Positions 4,964 to 7,748 of a stretch of 7,748 nucleotides of DNA are shown here, one piece after another. Location of the stretch: contig PWLT01000477.1 of the NCBI GenBank assembly GCA_003558415.1, positions 1 through 7,748 of the forward strand. Reading direction: 5' to 3'. Position numbers and translations under genes: made by a program. The stretch is from Hyphomicrobiales bacterium (lineage in GTDB: Bacteria > Pseudomonadota > Alphaproteobacteria > Rhodobacterales > Rhodobacteraceae). Numbering within the stretch: the stretch's first letter is position 1; each line of letters starts with the position of its first letter. The notes under the pieces were generated by a model. It did no database searches. It was not told the origin of the DNA and worked only from the letters and a program-made list of their open reading frames with translations.

Positions 4964-6979
4964 CTATCGGTAGACGGTCACCACCACCGCGCGTTCCTCG
5001 TCCCGGGTCAGCCCCTCGCCGGGCGCGGCTTCGCGAGGGCCCTGCCCCTCGACCAGCAGCCGCTCGGAATCCACCCCACGCATAATGAGCCGGTTCGCGA
5101 CCGAGCGGGCGCGCTGGCGCGACAGCGACATGTTGAGCTCCAACGGCCCGAAGCGGTCTGTAAAACCGATGACTTCGGCACGGGCCCTCTCGGACTCGAG
5201 CAGCGCGGCGGCCAACTGGTCGAGCAGTGGCTCGAACTCGGGTTCGACGTTGGTACTGTTAACCCGAAACAGCACCTTGCCGACCAGGGGCGGGACCTCC
5301 TGCGCGACGGACTCCGGCCCAACCGCTGCAGCCGGGGCCGGTGGCTCCGGCACCACGGCGACCGCCTCCGGCGGCGACCTGTCCGCGGGCGGGCCGTCCA
5401 CATCAGGCTCGAACCGAGGGCCCAATGCAGCCACCCGGTCATCTGGCACCAGCGCCGCTTCGCGCGGCAACGCAGGCACCCTCGCCGTCTCACCGGCTTC
5501 GCTCCAAGGCAACTCCAAATCGGCGGTTGCTGGCGCCTCGCCGGCGCCGCGTATCACGAAAACAGCCAACAACACCAGCCAGAGAACCGCGAGAACGCCG
5601 ATCAAAGTCCAAAGCCAGGACCGCGTCGGGATCGCATTGCCCCAGCCGGGCCTCGGATGGTAATGCTTCGGCTCATCATCCCGGCCGCGCTCCCGTTCCG
5701 GGCGAAAGTTCGCCGGGGCCGCAGCCTGGGGCACAATGAGATCAGATATCTGCACCCGGCGGCTACCCGCGACACCCGCGGGGGCGGCACGCTGCGGTGC
5801 CCGGTTTTCCGGATCGCGAGACGCCCTGAGGGACGGGGGCGCTGCCACAGCCATTTCCGGCTCGGCATCCATGTCGCGAGCGGCCGGAATCGGCGGTGCC
5901 GCAGTTCGTGTCGGCTCGGCCTCCCGAGCCCGGCGCGCAGGGCTGGTGGCCGGCGGTGCCGCAGCCTGTGTCGCCTCAGCCTCCGCAACCCGCCCGGCTG
6001 CGTTGGGTGCTGCCCGCTCCGCGTCGGCGGCCAGATCCGGCCCGAGCAGCCCCACATCGATGCCCTTCCAGACCTCGTCGTCCGGCGGTGCCGCGCGGGC
6101 GGCACGCCCCTTGCCGGCTGCCCCTGGGGCCGCCGCCGCAGCTTCCGCCTTGTAATCCGGCAGCGCCAACTCCTCCCGGTGGAGATCCCGCATCACCGTC
6201 TCGGCATCTTCCACGCTGATCGTGTGCAGTTCCCCGACGAAGCCGTGCAGCAACAGCCGGCTGCAAATCAGGTTGATACGCCGCGGCACGCCCTTGCTGA
6301 ACCGGTACACGATCTCCAGCACGCCGGGCTCGAATGCCGGATCGCCCGTCCACCCGGCGTGCTCGAGCCGATGGCGGACGTAGCCCACGGTCTCCTCCGG
6401 GGTCAGCGGCTCCAGCTGCCACGACGCGATCAGCCGCTGGTGCACCTGCTCCATCTCCGGCGTGCGCACGATGTCTCGCAGCGCATCCTGGCCGAGCAGC
6501 GCGATCTGTAAGAGCGGCGCCCCCTGGTACTGCAGGTTCGTCAGCAGGCGCAGCTCTTCCAGCGCGGAGGGCGCGAGGTCCTGCGCCTCGTCGATGATCA
6601 GCAGCGTGCGCACCCCCTTCCGGTGCTGCTCGTTGAAGTATTCGATCAACTGCTGCAACACCAGCGCCTTCTGCGGCGAGTCGAACTCGAGCCCGAAGGC
6701 GTGCCCGGCCATCAGCAGCAGATCCTCGGCCTCCAGCTGCGTGCTGACCAGGGTGCCGGCTACCACCTCCTTGTTCGGAAGCGTCGCCAGAAGATCGTTC
6801 ACCAGCGTCGTCTTCCCCGTACCGGGCCGCCCGGTGACCAGCACGAACCCCTCGGCACGATAAAGCGCATACTGCACGTAGGCCTTGGCCCGCGCGTAAC
6901 TGCGGTGGGGGTAACAGAACCGGTGGTCGGCACTGAGGCGGAATGGATCCACCTTCAGCCCATAAAAACCTTCATACAT
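4964..6979 (-). CDS. ExeA/XrtA-type AAA ATPase fused to an OmpA-like domain
   Basis: A 671-residue protein. Residues 1-~280 are an ExeA/GspA-like AAA ATPase of the type found with exosortase/PEP-CTERM polysaccharide loci. It opens MYEGFYGLKVDPFRLSADHR, has Walker A GRPGTGKTT at 50-58 and Walker B LLIIDEAQD near 126-134. An Ala/Pro-rich linker follows, with ~20-residue repeats. Residues ~455-480 (WLWTLIGVLAVLWLVLLAVF) form one transmembrane helix. After a second Pro-rich stretch, residues ~569-671 form an OmpA-like peptidoglycan-binding domain with GFTD (Asp608) and LSRQRARSV (Arg623). Expected topology is cytoplasmic ATPase, periplasmic OmpA domain. The frame opens at 7033, but the family start is MYE, so ATG 6979 is chosen despite a weak RBS. 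It is divergent from the export lipoprotein gene. In ExeA the periplasmic part is instead a PG_binding_1-type domain. Confidence 0.9.
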   Translation of the reverse strand: MYEGFYGLKVDPFRLSADHRFCYPHRSYARAKAYVQYALYRAEGFVLVTGRPGTGKTTLVNDLLATLPNKEVVAGTLVSTQLEAEDLLLMAGHAFGLEFDSPQKALVLQQLIEYFNEQHRKGVRTLLIIDEAQDLAPSALEELRLLTNLQYQGAPLLQIALLGQDALRDIVRTPEMEQVHQRLIASWQLEPLTPEETVGYVRHRLEHAGWTGDPAFEPGVLEIVYRFSKGVPRRINLICSRLLLHGFVGELHTISVEDAETVMRDLHREELALPDYKAEAAAAAPGAAGKGRAARAAPPDDEVWKGIDVGLLGPDLAADAERAAPNAAGRVAEAEATQAAAPPATSPARRAREAEPTRTAAPPIPAARDMDAEPEMAVAAPPSLRASRDPENRAPQRAAPAGVAGSRRVQISDLIVPQAAAPANFRPERERGRDDEPKHYHPRPGWGNAIPTRSWLWTLIGVLAVLWLVLLAVFVIRGAGEAPATADLELPWSEAGETARVPALPREAALVPDDRVAALGPRFEPDVDGPPADRSPPEAVAVVPEPPAPAAAVGPESVAQEVPPLVGKVLFRVNSTNVEPEFEPLLDQLAAALLESERARAEVIGFTDRFGPLELNMSLSRQRARSVANRLIMRGVDSERLLVEGQGPREAAPGEGLTRDEERAVVVTVYR
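5832..5995 (-). repeat. Degenerate ~60-bp tandem repeats in the ATPase linker
   Basis: Three copies of a 19-20-residue unit with an acidic lead and an AAPP core are visible: AEATQAAAPPATSPARR, AEPTRTAAPPIPAARD and AEPEMAVAAPPSLRASRD, with the PP pairs at residues 342, 362 and 381. The first two also share clear DNA similarity around GGCGGTGCCGCAG (5952 and 5892). They lie in the flexible linker before the membrane helix and probably arose by slippage. Confidence 0.6.
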
Positions 6980-7241
6980 ATCGGCGGAGTCTCTGTTGGG
7001 CCAGCCCGTTGCAAAAACCATGCTGACGCACATTCATCAGGCAGTCTCGGGCTGGCGAACCGTTGCGTCAAGCGATGCGGCCTCGTCCGCGTTCCATTTC
7101 ACGCGGGCGGCATAGCGGCGCGCGCCGAAGGCGCCTCCACGTATTCAAACTCTGGGAAAATCAGCGCTGAATGCGATAACCTTCGCGTCAGCTTCAGCAT
7201 CCAAAGACGACAGAACCCGTATCCGGTAGGGAGGAACGGCA
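6980..7241. promoter_or_regulatory. Divergent intergenic region, ATPase and export genes
   Basis: This holds the promoters of both divergent genes. For the minus strand, TTGACG (7071-7066) and GAGACT with a spacing of about 17 bases form a weak sigma-70 candidate. A perfect 10-bp dyad TCAGCGCTGA (7161-7170) and the hairpin GCGCC-GAA-GGCGC (7122-7134) lie nearer the export gene. GGAGG (7230-7234) is the strong Shine-Dalgarno site for the GTG at 7242. None of the promoter elements is certain. Confidence 0.4.
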
Positions 7242-7748
7242 GTGAAAGCGATCCATCGTGTGACCACTCGAGTATCCGCAGCGTTCGCGCTGCTCGCCGG
7301 TGCAGTCCTGCTGTTGCCGGCCTGCACCACCGCACCGAGCTTCCCTGCCCTACCCGCCGGCCCCGCGGTACAGGCCCCCGATTACGTGATCGGCCCGGGC
7401 GATCAGATCAACGTGTTTGTTTGGCAACAGCCCGACCTTTCCGTCACCGTGCCCGTTCGACCCGACGGCCGGATCAACACGCCGCTTGCCGAAGACGTGG
7501 TCGCCGCCGGCAGAACCCCGACTCAGCTCGCCCGGGACATGGAGCAGGTCCTCTCCGCCTTCGTGCGGGATCCGGTCGTCACGGTGATCGTCAGCAATGT
7601 GGTCGGCCCGTACAGCCAGCAGGTCCGAGTCATCGGCCAGGCCGCCAACCCGCAGGCGATCCCCTTCCGGGAGAACATGACCGCGCTGGACGTGATGATC
7701 GCGGTGGGCGGGCTCACCGACTTTGCCGCCGGCAACCGCGCCAGCATC
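7242..7748 (+). CDS. Wza-like polysaccharide export lipoprotein (3' end outside window)
   Basis: 169 codons run open to the last base. The GTG start at 7242 has GGAGG seven bases upstream. Residues 1-28 are a lipoprotein signal: basic start (KAIHRVTTR), hydrophobic core (FALLAGAVLLL) and lipobox LPAC with Cys28, so an outer-membrane lipoprotein is expected. The Poly_export domain follows: DYVIGPGDQINVFVWQQPDL, then VRPDGRINTPLAEDVVAAG, then FVRDPVVTVIV. An SLBB-type segment then begins (VRVIGQAANPQAIPFRENMT, then ALDVMIAVGGLTDFAAGNRA). Proteins of this family form the outer-membrane exit pore for exopolysaccharide or capsule. With an XrtA-type ATPase next door it probably belongs to an exosortase-associated EPS cluster; the genes needed to prove this lie beyond the window. 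Confidence 0.92.
   Translation, partial: MKAIHRVTTRVSAAFALLAGAVLLLPACTTAPSFPALPAGPAVQAPDYVIGPGDQINVFVWQQPDLSVTVPVRPDGRINTPLAEDVVAAGRTPTQLARDMEQVLSAFVRDPVVTVIVSNVVGPYSQQVRVIGQAANPQAIPFRENMTALDVMIAVGGLTDFAAGNRASI

Noticed and set aside
4637..6511. 624-codon open frame on the plus strand
   Set aside because: It is antisense to the ATPase-OmpA gene, Arg/His/Pro-rich with no domain pattern, and arises from the GC-rich codon bias of the real gene.
7050..7064. Possible sigma-54 promoter (TGGC...TTGC) before the export gene
   Set aside because: The GG and GC elements are nine bases apart instead of ten and the match is otherwise poor.

Overview
The window is GC-rich and bacterial. The gene families point to a proteobacterium, most likely a gammaproteobacterium: a REP-associated tyrosine transposase with its REP palindromes, and an exosortase-type (XrtA/PEP-CTERM) polysaccharide locus. 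A group such as Chromatiales or Ectothiorhodospiraceae would fit, but that placement is inference.

Positions 1-3110 form an accessory region built from repeats. A 5'-cut Uma2-family nuclease gene (1-496) is followed by the last codons of a PilZ gene (513-555, minus), then a decayed mini-unit with REP half-sites and the 3' tail of a RAYT transposase gene (556-692). A ParE-type toxin and its ribbon-helix-helix antitoxin follow on the minus strand (703-1262), with a clear promoter/operator. Next is an intact RAYT gene (1339-2055, minus) between inverted REP half-sites, and a second, full-length Uma2 gene (2224-2820) that is about 86% identical in DNA to the first. It ends at a perfect 50-bp REP palindrome (2835-2884), beyond which lies a second broken PilZ gene (2874-3078, minus) and one more REP half-site.

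Positions 3286-4088 carry an MNT nucleotidyltransferase/HEPN pair with all key residues, including the R-x4-H-x-Y motif of HepT toxins. It converges on an intact PilZ-domain gene (4150-4722, minus). Each accessory module (Uma2, Uma2, MNT-HEPN) is therefore followed by a convergent PilZ gene or a PilZ remnant.

Positions 4964-7748 are the edge of what looks like an exopolysaccharide locus. An ExeA/XrtA-type AAA ATPase with a transmembrane segment and a C-terminal OmpA-like domain (minus) diverges from a Wza-like export lipoprotein gene (plus) that runs off the window.

The main points are the layered REP/RAYT activity that broke two PilZ genes at nearly the same codon, the duplicated Uma2 gene around a 2.3-kb cargo, and the ATPase-TM-OmpA fusion. 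No wholly new system is proven by the sequence alone.
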